Source: Anaerobiospirillum sp. NML120449
GTDB taxonomy: Bacteria > Pseudomonadota > Gammaproteobacteria > Enterobacterales > Succinivibrionaceae
Direction: 5' to 3'
Length of the DNA stretch: 64,000 nt
Assembly (NCBI RefSeq): GCF_023051105.1
Contig: NZ_JALKIL010000023.1
Location: 1 to 64,000, forward strand
Shown here one piece after another: positions 48,242 to 58,750 of this stretch. The first letter of the stretch is position 1; every line of letters begins with the position of its first letter. The notes below the pieces were generated by a model, which saw only the letters and a list, made by a program, of their open reading frames with translations, ran no database searches and was not told the DNA's origin. Made by a program: the position numbers and the translations under genes.

Positions 48242-49381
48242 TTATTCCCAGCCTGAGCCCTCTTCTTCCTTGGTGGAATTGAGCTTCATTGAGTTCCAGA
48301 TCTGGTTGTGAATCTTGGACAGACGGGCTGAAGGGGCCTTAGGGAAGTAGGCTACTTCAAGCAGCTCAGGAGTCAGGTTAATGCTTGGATTGGCTGACAG
48401 ATCTGGATCAATATTGGCAATGGCCTTGTTCAGAGGCAGGATGTAGCGAATCTCGTTTGAGATCTGTGAAGCTACCTCAGGGCGCATCAGATAGTCGATC
48501 CACTGCAGGCCATTGGCGGCATTGGCAGAGTTCTTAGGCAAGATCCAGCAGTCAAACCACAGCAGTGAGCCCTCCTTAGGGAAGACATAATTGATGTTGT
48601 AATCACGCTTGGCGGCAACGGCACGGTCATTGGCCTGGAGGATGTCTCCTGAGTAGCCGATAGCAAGGCAGATATCACCAGAGGCCAGATCATTGATGTA
48701 ACGGCTGGAGTGGAAGTAGGCTACGTGACGGGCAAAGCGGGTCAGCACTTCCTGGGCGTCTTCATAGTCAGAGCGCTTTTCAGAGGCCGGATCTTTCTTG
48801 AGATAGTGCTGGATGCTGGAGATTACCTCAACAGGGGAGTCCAGAACAGCAATACCGCACTTTTCAAGTTTGGAGGCATTTTCCTCATTGAGAATGAAGT
48901 CCCAGCTGTCGATTTTGGTGCCCTTGCCAAAGATCTCTTCGATCTTTTTGGTGTTGTAGCCAATACCAAGGGAAATCTCAGTATATGGAATAGCGTAGGC
49001 GTTGTCCGGATCGATAGTAGCCAGCAGCTCCATGCGCTTTTTATCGAGGTCACTGTAGTTGGAGATTTTGCTCTTGTCTATCTTCTCCAGAGCGCCGGCA
49101 GCAGCCAGACGTGGAACATAGTAAGAGGTCATCATAATGGCATCAAAGCCGGTGTTGCCGGAAAGCAGGCGTGCCTCTACCAGTTCATTGGAGTCGAAAG
49201 TTACGTAGTTGGCTGCAATACCTGTGTCTTTGGTGAACTCACTGACAGTGTTTTCTGCCATGTAGTCACTCCAGTTCCAGATATTAACTTTCTTCTCGGC
49301 GGCGAAGGCGGTGGAGCTGACGCTCACCAGGGCAGCACAGGCAAGGCCGCTGCAGCAGGCAGCAATTTGTTTGAAACGCAT
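48242..49381 (-). CDS. Polyamine-binding periplasmic protein, PotD/PotF-like
   Basis: Substrate-binding part of a putrescine/spermidine ABC importer, 379 aa with signal peptide to STAFA before AEKKV. The family start KVNIWNWSDYMAENTVSEFTKDTGI is typical, followed by YVTFDSNELVEARLLSGNTGFDAIMMTSYYVPRLAAAGALEKIDKSK. The ligand region includes IPYTEISLGIGYN, ICLAIGYSGDILQAND and PKEGSLLWFDCWILPKNSANA. It resembles PotF (putrescine) at the length level; the ligand is not proven. No potGHI or potABC genes are next to it. Together with speA-speB at 31-34 kb it suggests that putrescine is both made and imported. Confidence 0.88.
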   Translation of the reverse strand: MRFKQIAACCSGLACAALVSVSSTAFAAEKKVNIWNWSDYMAENTVSEFTKDTGIAANYVTFDSNELVEARLLSGNTGFDAIMMTSYYVPRLAAAGALEKIDKSKISNYSDLDKKRMELLATIDPDNAYAIPYTEISLGIGYNTKKIEEIFGKGTKIDSWDFILNEENASKLEKCGIAVLDSPVEVISSIQHYLKKDPASEKRSDYEDAQEVLTRFARHVAYFHSSRYINDLASGDICLAIGYSGDILQANDRAVAAKRDYNINYVFPKEGSLLWFDCWILPKNSANAANGLQWIDYLMRPEVASQISNEIRYILPLNKAIANIDPDLSANPSINLTPELLEVAYFPKAPSARLSKIHNQIWNSMKLNSTKEEEGSGWE

Positions 49382-50122
49382 TGGTCGTTTCCCCCAAAAT
49401 GTGGTTTTCTAAAAAAGATGGTTGGACGTTCCATGCCCTTTGGCCGCCTGGACCAAAAGCCACAAAACCAATAAGGCTCAGCCTGGAGCGCCTCCCACTG
49501 CATAAATGACTGAATCAGTCAGCTTTATCAAAGGATGTCCCCGATAAAAAACAGCGCTATTTTAGCAACCATGAACCCGTACTTAAAGAAAAAATGTCCC
49601 TGATTACGCATTTATCCTTTCATAGGCATGCCCAGCGCGCCTCATGGTCCATATCAGGGCGCGCTATCCCTGTAAAAGTACGACTTATACGTACTTGCCG
49701 CCCAGGGCACAACATTGGGGCAGCCGGCACGGTCTGCATGGCCGCAAGGCCTGCCATGCGGCTTGCCGGGGCCGCCAGGTCAGCAGCCCATGCCCGCAGG
49801 ACGACCGTGCGGCCGGCAGGGCTGCAGGCATGGGCATGAGGTCCTGGGCCTGGATGGGCGGACAGTTGAATGTCAGGGGGCCATAAAGAGCAAAGCCCGC
49901 TGCCTTGAGGGCAGCGGGCTGATAGCTGGAGCTTGATGGCTGGCAGGGACGGCGCCGCCATGACAGAGGAGAATGTCGCTCCAGAACGGGCCTGGGGGCT
50001 GCAGCGGTGCCAGCAGGGCCGGGCAGCTGCAGGATAGGCAACAGCGTTAAGGTTGTGCTTGAGCTTGAGCTCGCTTCCGGCTGAACTGGTCGGATATGGG
50101 GCTTAACGCTGTTATAAAAGTT
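49382..50122. other. Intergenic region with the HD-GYP gene terminator
   Basis: No supported gene. The terminator at 49885-49920 belongs to the gene on the right. 49382-49640 should carry the PotF-like promoter (minus strand). Confidence 0.45.
49885..49920 (-). terminator. Terminator of the HD-GYP regulator gene
   Basis: AGCCCGCTGCC and GGCAGCGGGCT form an 11-bp stem around TTGAG, followed on the minus strand by TTGCTCTTTAT. It lies about 200 bases past the stop. Confidence 0.7.
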
Positions 50123-51235
50123 TTAGGAATTAATTGCCAGGCCTGGCAGATCCTGTTTGTGGATGTCATCGCGCAGGATGTCACCGATAACGCGCTTGAA
50201 GACGTCGATGAGATCAGGATTGAAGATGCCGCACTGGTTGGAGCAAATCATCTCCATGGCTGTTTCGTGGCTGAAAGCCTTCTTGTAGCAGCGCTCCTGA
50301 GTAAGGGCGTCGTACACGTCAGCAAGTCCTACTACCTGAGAGCATACGCTCTGCTCGTCACCCTTGAGACCTTCTGGATAGCCACGGCCATCATAGCGCT
50401 CATGGTGGTGCAGACAGATGTCATAGGCATATTTGAGGATGTCAGAGGTCTCAACGCCAATCTTGCTGATGAGCTCGGCACCGCGAACGGTGTGAGTCTT
50501 GATGACATCAAACTCCTCTGGGGTAAGTCTGCCTGGCTTGTTGAGAATGGCATCAGGGATGGCGATCTTGCCTATGTCATGGAGAATTGAGGCATAGGCA
50601 ATATTGCTGATGTCCTCATCAGTCAGCTGAGCACAGCCCTCAAAGCCCAGATCACGCAGCTTTCTTAACAGACGGAAAGTTATGTTGCGGATAGAAAGAA
50701 CGTGTTTGCCGGTTTCACCGGAGCGGAATTCAATGGCCAGAGCCAGGGTGGAGATAACGCGTACGTTAACTTCGGAGAATTCCTTGTTCTTACGGGCAAT
50801 CTCACGTTCCTGCAGCAGATTCTTGTACTCAAGAGAGCGGTGAATCTTGTACAGCTCAATCTGAGAGGTCACACGCTTGAGCAGGAAAGCAGGATTGAAT
50901 GGCTTTTCAATAATGTCAGAGATCTGATACTGGAAAGCATCAAGCTGCTCATCACGGTCTTCTGCAGTAATGAGGAAGATAGGCACACCATTGAGCAGAT
51001 TGTGTTCGCGGATCTTCTCCAGATAGCCATAGCCATCCATCACCGGCATGGTGATATCAAGCAGTACGGCCACAATCTCGTCAGCATGGTCCCTGGTATA
51101 GTTAAAAGCATCCAGACCATTACCAAACTGTGGTGTGTGGTAGTCCTTAGTGAAAATACAGTCGAGAATCTCGCGATTCATCTCGATGTCATCCACGATA
51201 AGAATGGTGTCTTTCTGATCTTGAATGTCCATCAC
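50123..51235 (-). CDS. Response regulator with HD-GYP c-di-GMP phosphodiesterase domain
   Basis: 370 aa. The receiver domain (about 9-125) has ILIVDDIEMNREIL and the phosphoacceptor Asp at about residue 60 in LLDITMPVMDG, with Lys in IIEKPF. A coiled linker (about 125-165) leads to the HD-GYP domain (about 165-355). There the metal-binding HDIGKIAIPDAIL is near residue 220, and HHHERYDGRGYPEGLKGD near 278-295 contains the GYP motif; LADVYDALTQERCYK follows. It should hydrolyse c-di-GMP when phosphorylated. Transcribed from the same strand as the Hpt and hybrid kinase genes upstream, but 885 bases separate it from hpt and it has its own terminator. Confidence 0.93.
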   Translation of the reverse strand: MMDIQDQKDTILIVDDIEMNREILDCIFTKDYHTPQFGNGLDAFNYTRDHADEIVAVLLDITMPVMDGYGYLEKIREHNLLNGVPIFLITAEDRDEQLDAFQYQISDIIEKPFNPAFLLKRVTSQIELYKIHRSLEYKNLLQEREIARKNKEFSEVNVRVISTLALAIEFRSGETGKHVLSIRNITFRLLRKLRDLGFEGCAQLTDEDISNIAYASILHDIGKIAIPDAILNKPGRLTPEEFDVIKTHTVRGAELISKIGVETSDILKYAYDICLHHHERYDGRGYPEGLKGDEQSVCSQVVGLADVYDALTQERCYKKAFSHETAMEMICSNQCGIFNPDLIDVFKRVIGDILRDDIHKQDLPGLAINS

Positions 51236-52119
51236 CCCTCCAGATGAGTCATTTATGGACCTGGCATACTCCCCGTCCCGGGAGCGGCCGAGTTATCAGC
51301 TCTGCAGGTCCGCCTTGTTCCGGTACCCGCCCTCAGGCTGGGCTGCAAAAGCAGCAGGCCATGGCCTGTACCGGTAAAAGAAAAGGTTCGCATTATCCTG
51401 CAGGCGTCAGCCCGCAGGTATTGAGGCAGCACAATTTTGCTGCCAGTGCCGCAGCTGCCCGTTACCGGTCTGTAACCGGCTGGCACCGGCATATGCCGAT
51501 GGGCGGCTGGTTGCGGCTGATTCCGGGCCGATGTTACTTGCGCCCGGCAACGGTGAATAAACTTGTCCTGGTCGTAGAGCCTTTGATGTTGCCAGCCGGA
51601 ACAGCGCTGCTTTGACAATATGACAGCTGTCCGGTCAGCATGGCCGCAAACCGGTGATGTTCTGGCCCAGAGCTCACAAAAGCTCTGTCCCCTTTGCGAT
51701 GATCTGACAATTCAGATCTTTGCCTTGCATCAGGGCACAGTTATCCCGTCTAAATCCCTTGTAACTGACATTTTAAGTCTTTTTCCTAGATATGACTACA
51801 TATGTAGCAAATTTTAGAAAAAAGACGTCATTTATCAATATGAAAATGGACGGATGCCTTTTCAGCCAGTGCCATTAACTATGGGCTTGCCATGACAATT
51901 TGCCGGTCTGTGCTCCCAAAGTTCACAGCACCAGGGTCCAGGCGGCTACCTGTATGATAAGTGCCCCTGGGCAGGTCAGCTAAGCCATGGATGAGCAAGT
52001 CAGCTCAGCCGTCCGGGACGGCTCGGCCAGGCATGGCCGTCGGCAAGGCCGCCGCTGTTACAGCAGGCTGCGCCCTTGCGGCCGCACACTTGCCGACAGA
52101 GAGCAGGGGGCTGTGTTTA
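51236..52119. other. Gap between hpt and the HD-GYP regulator gene
   Basis: No supported gene in about 880 bases. 51770-51850 is A/T-rich and may contain a promoter for the regulator. Confidence 0.45.
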
Positions 52120-52470
52120 TCAGTCCAGCTGGGCGATGGCGTCGCGGGTCTTGCTGACCTCGGCTTTGATGGCCTCTACGAGCTTGAGGGCATCGTCGTT
52201 ACGCTGCTCACGAACGGCTTTGACAATGTCGTTGTAGCCGTTGAACAGGGTATTGAGGCCCAGGTTGCCACAGATACCCTTGAGGGTGTGGGCTGTGGTC
52301 TCAAGAGCGCCAAAGTCGCTGGCAGCGACGGCAGCATCAAGGCTGTCCAGAGTAGGTTCAGTATTGAAGCGCTTTAAGTACTTCAGATACATGGCCTCCA
52401 TATTGGCAAAACGGGCCAGAGAACCGTCCACATCAATGTCGATGACATTGCGTAACTCTTGTAAAGTCAT
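52120..52470 (-). CDS. Histidine phosphotransfer (Hpt) protein
   Basis: 116 aa, a stand-alone four-helix Hpt module. The phosphorylatable His is at about residue 61 in TTAHTLKGICGNLGL, matching the Hpt consensus AHxLKG. It would shuttle phosphate between the receiver domain of a hybrid kinase and a separate response regulator. GAGGGGT precedes the ATG by about six bases. Encoded 390 bases downstream of the hybrid kinase on the same strand, which suggests that the two are partners. Confidence 0.92.
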   Translation of the reverse strand: MTLQELRNVIDIDVDGSLARFANMEAMYLKYLKRFNTEPTLDSLDAAVAASDFGALETTAHTLKGICGNLGLNTLFNGYNDIVKAVREQRNDDALKLVEAIKAEVSKTRDAIAQLD

Positions 52471-52861
52471 TTTTACCCCTCGGTGAGCAGACTAAGAAAA
52501 AATGAATTTGTCCAGTAATTATAACGCCCGCAGGGCCGGTGGCCGGATATCGCGACTGCAGGTCGCCAAATAATATCGCAGGGACCACAAACCACGCTGC
52601 CATACCTGCATCAGTGGCATGACGTACTGCCTCTGCAACATGGCATATTGAATATGTCCAGAGCTCAGTCACCTTATCATAGCGTCTGCGCCCTGGCTCA
52701 GGCCTGGAGTATTACTCCCAGGTACGGAATAGCAGCAGGTCCAGTCGGGACCTGCTGCTCAGCGGCTGCACGCATCGTACTCGGCTGCATCCTCAGACGC
52801 TGCTGCAGGTGCAGGAGGCGGCCGCGCGCATATAAGGTCCGGCAGGGAAGCCGGGCCGGGA
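52471..52861. other. Gap between hybrid kinase and hpt
   Basis: No supported gene or clear terminator recognised in 390 bases. Confidence 0.45.
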
Positions 52862-55800
52862 TTATTTGTTATCAGTGTCGGTGATGCTGCCTTGAGATTT
52901 GGCATCACTGCGGTTGAGCTGGCTGCGGATATCGATCCTGTCGCCGCTGCGGCGCTTGATACTGGTGTAGTGAGTGCTCTCACCCAGGTGAGAGTAATCA
53001 AGGCTGCGATTTTCGATATTGGTGTGCATCTTGACACTCCGGCTGGAGCGGCTGGCCTTGGCGCTTAAGGATTTAAGCACCGGTCCCAGACTGAGTCGGA
53101 CTTTTTTCTCCTTCTCATAGCTGGCATGGGACTCTTCTTCAGCAGTAATGCTGTTGACGCTGCCGCTGTCCAGAGCCAGAGTTGTGTCTGAGTCATACTC
53201 AAGATCGTTGCGGCCATCAGTCACCATCTTGAGCGGGTGCTTTGGAGCTACCGGCGGCCGGAATTGACTGGGAGAGTGTTCAGGTCCTCCGGGCAGTAAG
53301 GAGGCTGAGCTGTCATTGCCTGATGCTTCGCCTGCAAGAAGGGCCTGAGCCTCACGCTTTTCCTGCTCTCGCAGCTGCTCGTGGGTCAGTCCTTCGCTGT
53401 CATCAGCAGAGGATGCTTCAGGGATGTCAGCTTCAACCTTTTTGATATCGGTCTTTGGCACTACCGGTGGCTTTTCCATATTGCTGATTACGGACTGCTC
53501 ACTGGTAAGACGGCCATAGCGGCTTGCAGGCTCGCCGTTTTTGCCACTGCGCTGACTGTGTTCCTCATGAACCATGTCGGAGCTGGTGATAACAATTTCA
53601 TTGAACTCAACATTGCTGGCGGCGTTACTGGTCAGCCCGCTGGCAGAACCGGTTTCAGCAGCCGATGCTGTTGCAGCTGGGGCTGACGGTACGGCTGCAG
53701 TTGAGTCAGCTGGTGCTGCAGCCAGGTCAGCAGGTGCTGCATCATTTGAGTCAGCCGGTGCGGCTGCAGGCAAGTCGTCATGAGCAGCGTCCTGTGCTGC
53801 CCCGGCAGACTCAGAGACATCTGGGGATGCACTGGCCTGCTCTGGCAGAGCAGCTGGCTGCTCAGCGCTGAGTGCATCAGCAGCAGCGACAGCTGCGTCC
53901 GATGCCGGGGCAGCCGCTGGAGCTGCGGCAGGTGCAGCAGCTGCGGCAGGGGAAGCAGGTGCGGCAGGGGCCGGGGCAGCGTCCTTGCGGCTTGCGTGGA
54001 CCTGTAACAGTTCCTTGAGGTCAGGACGGCTGGAGATAACCTTGGCCAGGACATGCTCCAGAACGGTGAAGTCCAGCGGCTTGGAAACGTGGGCGTTCAT
54101 GCCGGCATTCTGAGTGGCGGCAATGTCTTCGGTGAAAGCATTGGCGGTACAGGCAATAATAGGGACAGTTGCAGCGTCCTTATTTGAGCTGGCACGAATA
54201 TGTGAGGAAGCCTCACAGCCATCCATATTAGGCATGCGCATATCCATAAGGATAGCGTCAAAGGTAAAGGCCGGATTGCTGGTGAAGGTCTCCACGGCCT
54301 GGACACCGTCCCAGGCAGAGGTCAGGTTTACGCCCTTCATGCCCAGAATGTCGCAGGCAATCTCCATATTGAGCTGATTGTCTTCAACAATGAGGATATT
54401 GAGATTGGACAGGCTGAAATTGTCGATGAAGTTCTTGACCAGCGGGTCTTCGATACTGTCAGTACTCTTAACGGCTGGCTTGCTGTCCTGAGCCTTGTCC
54501 TCAACCACGCGGGAGCCACGGGCCTCAAGCTCGTCACTGCGCATGGCACTCTTTTCAGTATCCTTTTCGATGCGGGCTGTGGTTTCGTCATCAGCAAGAC
54601 GGAATGGAATATTGATGGTAAAGGTAGTACCGACATCAACGGCTGATTTGACCTTGATATCACCACCCATGATGGTAACCACATTTTTCACAATGGACAT
54701 GCCAAGGCCGGTACCCTGAACGGAGTTGAGGCGCAGCTCACGGGCGTAAGGGGCAAAGAGCTTGGCAAGGAAGGTCTTTTCCATGCCAATACCGGTATCA
54801 GAAACTTCAATCATGAATGATGGCTTGTGCAGGTGCAGAATCTCGCGGATGCTGATATTGACCACACAGCCCCTGTGAGAGTACTTCAGGGAGTTGGATA
54901 CCAGATTGTTGAGGATCTGACGGAGCTTGGCTGAATCGCCAATAACCACCTTGTGCTTGACGTCACAGGTAAGGTTGACCTGCTTGCCCTGAGACAGAGC
55001 GTTGACCTTGAACACATCGATGTTTTCCTGCACGGCGTGAACAATGTCAAAAGGCTCAAGGGTCAGCTTGCTTTCCATCTGAGGTCGGGCAACTTCCAGA
55101 ATGTCGTCCACCAGAGCCAGCAGCTGATGAGAGGCTGTGGTCATCTTCTTGAAGACATCTGGCAGGCTGTTGACATCACTCTGCTTGAGATGGTTAATAC
55201 CAATCTGGCACAGACCTATGATGCCGTTGAGCGGAGTACGCATGTCATGGGACATGTTGGCAAAGAAGACATTCTTGGACTCTTCGTTCTTCTTGGCCTG
55301 CTCAAGGGCGTCAGCCAGCAGCTGGTGCTCTTCGATTTCAGTAATCTTTTCCTCGTCGATGAGCTTGAAGCAGATGATGGACTCATCAAGGTCCAGAGAC
55401 TCATCAAAGAGAATACGGGCATTGAACCACTTGTAGTGATTATCGTTGTTGAGCTTGAGCTGATAGTCATGACCGAAGTCGCGAATGGACAGCGAAGCCA
55501 GATTGCGCAGGTGGTTCAGGGAGAAATTCTTGTAGAAATTGTTCCAGCTCTCAGGAATGACCATGTCTGAGAATACGGACAGCAGATCATCAAAGCTGTT
55601 GCGGGTAGCAAGGCGCAGGCGCATGTGATCAGGCGCCTTGAGCGTGGTAAAGGTGCCCATCTTGAAGTTGACACGCAGAATTACCTGGTAGGAATTGCCC
55701 AGTACCTTGAGAGCTTCATTGGTGGTCTCAATCTGAGATGAGAGATGATACTCACGCCATACCATCCATACTTCGATAATGATGAAGATCACTACCATCA

Positions 55801-56743
55801 GCAGGAAGAGATTGGAAATCATGTGGTAGTTGAACAGTATGTCCGAGTACAGCGTTGTGGCAATGGTGTACCAGCCAGTCTCCGGATTGTAGGTGGCAAA
55901 GACATTGCGCTTGTCACCCATGAGATCGGTAATAGGCTCCTCTGTTCCCGGTACGTGATTCTTTACATTGGTCTCAAAGAATGAGGACACGTAGCGCTGA
56001 ATCTGGGAGTAGTTGGCGTTGAAAGGAGTGTAGTAGAGAATGACCGTACCCTTGCTGTCTACAAGGTAGAAACAGTAGTTTTCAGATACCAGATAGGCAA
56101 AGGATGATGACTGGGAGGCGCTCTCCAGATAGAGGTCAATGGCAAAAACGTTGTTGGTATTGCCAATACGGGCAGAAACAGTGGTAATTACGGTGTTGGT
56201 AAAGATATCGGTATAAGGGTCGAGAATGGCGGCTTTGCCAGGCTCGGCCTTCATGGCAGCTTTGTACCATGGGCGGGCTTCGGTAATGAGGAAAGCGTCT
56301 CCGTCCCAGTAGGTAGGGGAGACTATCTGACCGTCAATGGAGGCGTAGATATCAATGCGCAAGTCTTTTTGCTTGGACTGCAGCTCAGCCTCGGTCTGCT
56401 TCATCCACAGATCGAATGCAGCACGGCCACCATCAGGGTCATCGGCATGATCCTGCAGGAAGATATCAGCATAGTGGGCAATGAACTCGACAAACTGCTT
56501 CTGCTTCTGGAACTCTACCTGTAAGGAGGCATCCAGACGCTGCGCAACTTCATAACCTACAGTATTGGAATTGGACAGAATGTTCTGACGCATCAGATAT
56601 AAGGACGCGATCAGAAATACTGAGAAGATCATGAAAAGTATGGTGCCGTAAGACAGAATCAGTTTCTTGGCCTTACGGGTACGTGTACGCAGAAGCGAAG
56701 CTGCACCTGGTTTAGGTTTAAGAGTAAACATGCAACATACCAA
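52862..56743 (-). CDS. Membrane-bound hybrid histidine kinase with low-complexity C-terminal tail
   Basis: 1293 aa. First membrane segment at about 29-51 (ILFMIFSVFLIASLYL), a periplasmic sensor of about 250 residues with double-Cache-like features (SPTYWDGDAFLITEARPWYKAAMK, ILDPYTDIFTNTVITTVSARIG), and a second membrane segment at about 305-330. A PAS-like region follows, then the dimerisation domain with His in FANMSHDMRTPLNGIIG (about 498). ATPase motifs are QILNNLVSNSLKYS, DTGIGM and GTGLGMSIV. The receiver (about 775-895) has VEDNQLNMEIA and Asp in MDMRMPNMDG (about 833). The last 390 residues are Ala/Pro/Asp/Ser-rich and end in Ser/Arg/Asp-rich sequence. ATG 56731 is an alternative start; neither has a good ribosome site. 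It should pass phosphate to the Hpt encoded downstream. Confidence 0.92.
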   Translation of the reverse strand: MVCCMFTLKPKPGAASLLRTRTRKAKKLILSYGTILFMIFSVFLIASLYLMRQNILSNSNTVGYEVAQRLDASLQVEFQKQKQFVEFIAHYADIFLQDHADDPDGGRAAFDLWMKQTEAELQSKQKDLRIDIYASIDGQIVSPTYWDGDAFLITEARPWYKAAMKAEPGKAAILDPYTDIFTNTVITTVSARIGNTNNVFAIDLYLESASQSSSFAYLVSENYCFYLVDSKGTVILYYTPFNANYSQIQRYVSSFFETNVKNHVPGTEEPITDLMGDKRNVFATYNPETGWYTIATTLYSDILFNYHMISNLFLLMVVIFIIIEVWMVWREYHLSSQIETTNEALKVLGNSYQVILRVNFKMGTFTTLKAPDHMRLRLATRNSFDDLLSVFSDMVIPESWNNFYKNFSLNHLRNLASLSIRDFGHDYQLKLNNDNHYKWFNARILFDESLDLDESIICFKLIDEEKITEIEEHQLLADALEQAKKNEESKNVFFANMSHDMRTPLNGIIGLCQIGINHLKQSDVNSLPDVFKKMTTASHQLLALVDDILEVARPQMESKLTLEPFDIVHAVQENIDVFKVNALSQGKQVNLTCDVKHKVVIGDSAKLRQILNNLVSNSLKYSHRGCVVNISIREILHLHKPSFMIEVSDTGIGMEKTFLAKLFAPYARELRLNSVQGTGLGMSIVKNVVTIMGGDIKVKSAVDVGTTFTINIPFRLADDETTARIEKDTEKSAMRSDELEARGSRVVEDKAQDSKPAVKSTDSIEDPLVKNFIDNFSLSNLNILIVEDNQLNMEIACDILGMKGVNLTSAWDGVQAVETFTSNPAFTFDAILMDMRMPNMDGCEASSHIRASSNKDAATVPIIACTANAFTEDIAATQNAGMNAHVSKPLDFTVLEHVLAKVISSRPDLKELLQVHASRKDAAPAPAAPASPAAAAAPAAAPAAAPASDAAVAAADALSAEQPAALPEQASASPDVSESAGAAQDAAHDDLPAAAPADSNDAAPADLAAAPADSTAAVPSAPAATASAAETGSASGLTSNAASNVEFNEIVITSSDMVHEEHSQRSGKNGEPASRYGRLTSEQSVISNMEKPPVVPKTDIKKVEADIPEASSADDSEGLTHEQLREQEKREAQALLAGEASGNDSSASLLPGGPEHSPSQFRPPVAPKHPLKMVTDGRNDLEYDSDTTLALDSGSVNSITAEEESHASYEKEKKVRLSLGPVLKSLSAKASRSSRSVKMHTNIENRSLDYSHLGESTHYTSIKRRSGDRIDIRSQLNRSDAKSQGSITDTDNK

Positions 56744-57659
56744 GTTCTAGGTTGGCCCGGCCCCGGAGCGCTTTGTGCCCTGCCTTGTTGTCATCATGAC
56801 CAGACAGGGGGCAGCCTCAGGGACGGCTGAAAAATCTGCATATCCGTAACACGGGCACATGCTGACATCCAGTCAGAGGCCGTGTCATGGGATATAAGCC
56901 AGCTCCGCAACTGCCTGGACCCATCAAAAGGGCATCAGCTTCATATGCGGCCGACTGTCGTCCGGTGCAGCTCAGGCTGCCCGGTCGGCTCATCAAATAG
57001 AGAAATATTAAACTTAAAAAATCAGACCACAGCGCATCAGTCCGCCCAGGGACCATAATCAGCAGGTTCAATCCGGCTCTTCACCTCAGGACACAGTGAA
57101 CGGGACGAGCGACCAAAGGAGCTGTGCCATGTGACATTTGTCATGCAGTCAGTGCTGTTGCCATGCCGTCTGGGACCTGTGCCCTGAAATCGGGGGACTT
57201 GTCTGAGCTCATTGCATGGCATGCCATATCGATGCTCAAGGCCACTGGCAGTGACGGGCATGACAGTTGATGGAATGACATTGGGTAAAACGGGAATTGT
57301 CCGGGACGGTCTGGTTCGTTTGCAGCGGTCGAGTGGTGCTTCCTTGCAGGAGGACTCCTGATGGATGGATTGTCGCCTCAAGAGTGCAGCCTCTGGTCTG
57401 TTATTGTTCGGGTGCGGCAGCGCCGTGCCTGATTTTCTGTTCTCACGGGCCGGCTTGACGTAAATTCTTATTGAACTGCATGGCTGACTATGATGCAGTT
57501 AAATCCTTATATGCTTGTGACCATGCTGCCGTACACGGGCGAGGTTCAGATTCCTGGTCCGGCCTGCACCTCATCTGGTTTCCAGTACTCTGTACTGCGT
57601 TGAGCAGCTCCCTGGAATACTGGTATTCAGTCATGCATTCATTATGCGGTAATGCAGTA

Positions 57660-57805
57660 GATTCGCCATGCGGGGCAGCCGCCATGCTGAGCCTTATCCA
57701 GGCTGGGTATGCAGCAGTGCCGTGCATTCGCCATGCTGGGTATGCAGCAGTGCCGTGCATTCGCCATGCAGTGTAGCAGCCATGCTGAGCATTCGCCATG
57801 CTGGG
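57660..57805. repeat. 33-bp tandem repeat, 2 full copies plus partials
   Basis: GCTGGGTATGCAGCAGTGCC followed by GTGCATTCGCCAT starts at 57702 and 57735, with related partial copies (GCATTCGCCATGC, GCAGCCGCCATGCTGAGC) on either side. Confidence 0.8.
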
Positions 57806-58547
57806 CCTGTAGCATTGCGGTCATGTCTTTGTGCACATACGGGCACTGTCAGCGGCTTTCCATGGCATGTGAGTCTTGATGGTTTCAGGCTCAGCTTGAC
57901 TGGCTGATACCGGGCATAAATGGCATAAATGGAAAATGCTCTGCGAACATGCTGGCACAGCTGTTCGTTACTCTGACCTTATCAGCTGTATGTAATCAGG
58001 TACAGTCTGACTGTATTTGCGCGGGTCTTTCGAACTCATGTTCGTAACAGGGCGCTGTGGTCACGCTGGTAAAACACACAGCCTATTATAAGGCACAAAA
58101 ACCAACAAAACTATTTTTACCGGCCTGTTTATGGCCTTATAAATCTGTTTTCTTCATGGCCAGCAGTATAGACAGCCGCAGGATGTGCTGTGCTTGATGA
58201 CAAGTATGCTTTATCGCACCGGCCATTTTTATGGTCAAAAGCCGTAATCTGGCCATTTGTCACTGGTGATCGGGCATAAGATTATGCCTGTCAGCATGTT
58301 ATTACGCCTGTATCAAGAGCATGTGCCGGGCAGCGCTTAAAGTCCCGGCTGATGACTGCCTGCAGCAGCTGCCGGTTAATCTGTGCAGCTCATGCTGTAA
58401 AAAATGCCATCCTTGCCTGATTTTATAGATACATTATCCAATTATGATATCAGAAATGCACCTGGTACCTGAACCATCATGTCATTTTTGTTGAATGTGG
58501 TGCATTTCTGTCAGGTACGGGCACATAAGTACAGGCCTGAGTCTGCT

Positions 58548-58750
58548 CATTCCCATGGCCTTGCCCACTCCCATGGCTATGCCCATTCCTATGGCTATGC
58601 CCACTCCCATGGCTATGCCCATTCCTATGGCTATGCCCATTCCTATGGCCTTGCCCATTCCTATGGCTATGCCCATTCCTATGGCCTTGCCCATTCCTAT
58701 GGCTATGCCTATTCCTATGGCCTTGCCCATGCCCATGGCTATGCCCAGGC
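58548..58750. repeat. 18-bp tandem repeat, about 11 copies
   Basis: CCCAYTCCYATGGCYWTG units repeat at 18-base steps with mild variation (CCCACTCCCATGGCTATG, CCCATTCCTATGGCTATG, CCCATTCCTATGGCCTTG). CCATGG or its one-base variants occurs in each unit. The 6-codon period leaves all frames open (for example HSYGYA or MPIPMA repeats), with no sign of real translation. Confidence 0.9.
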
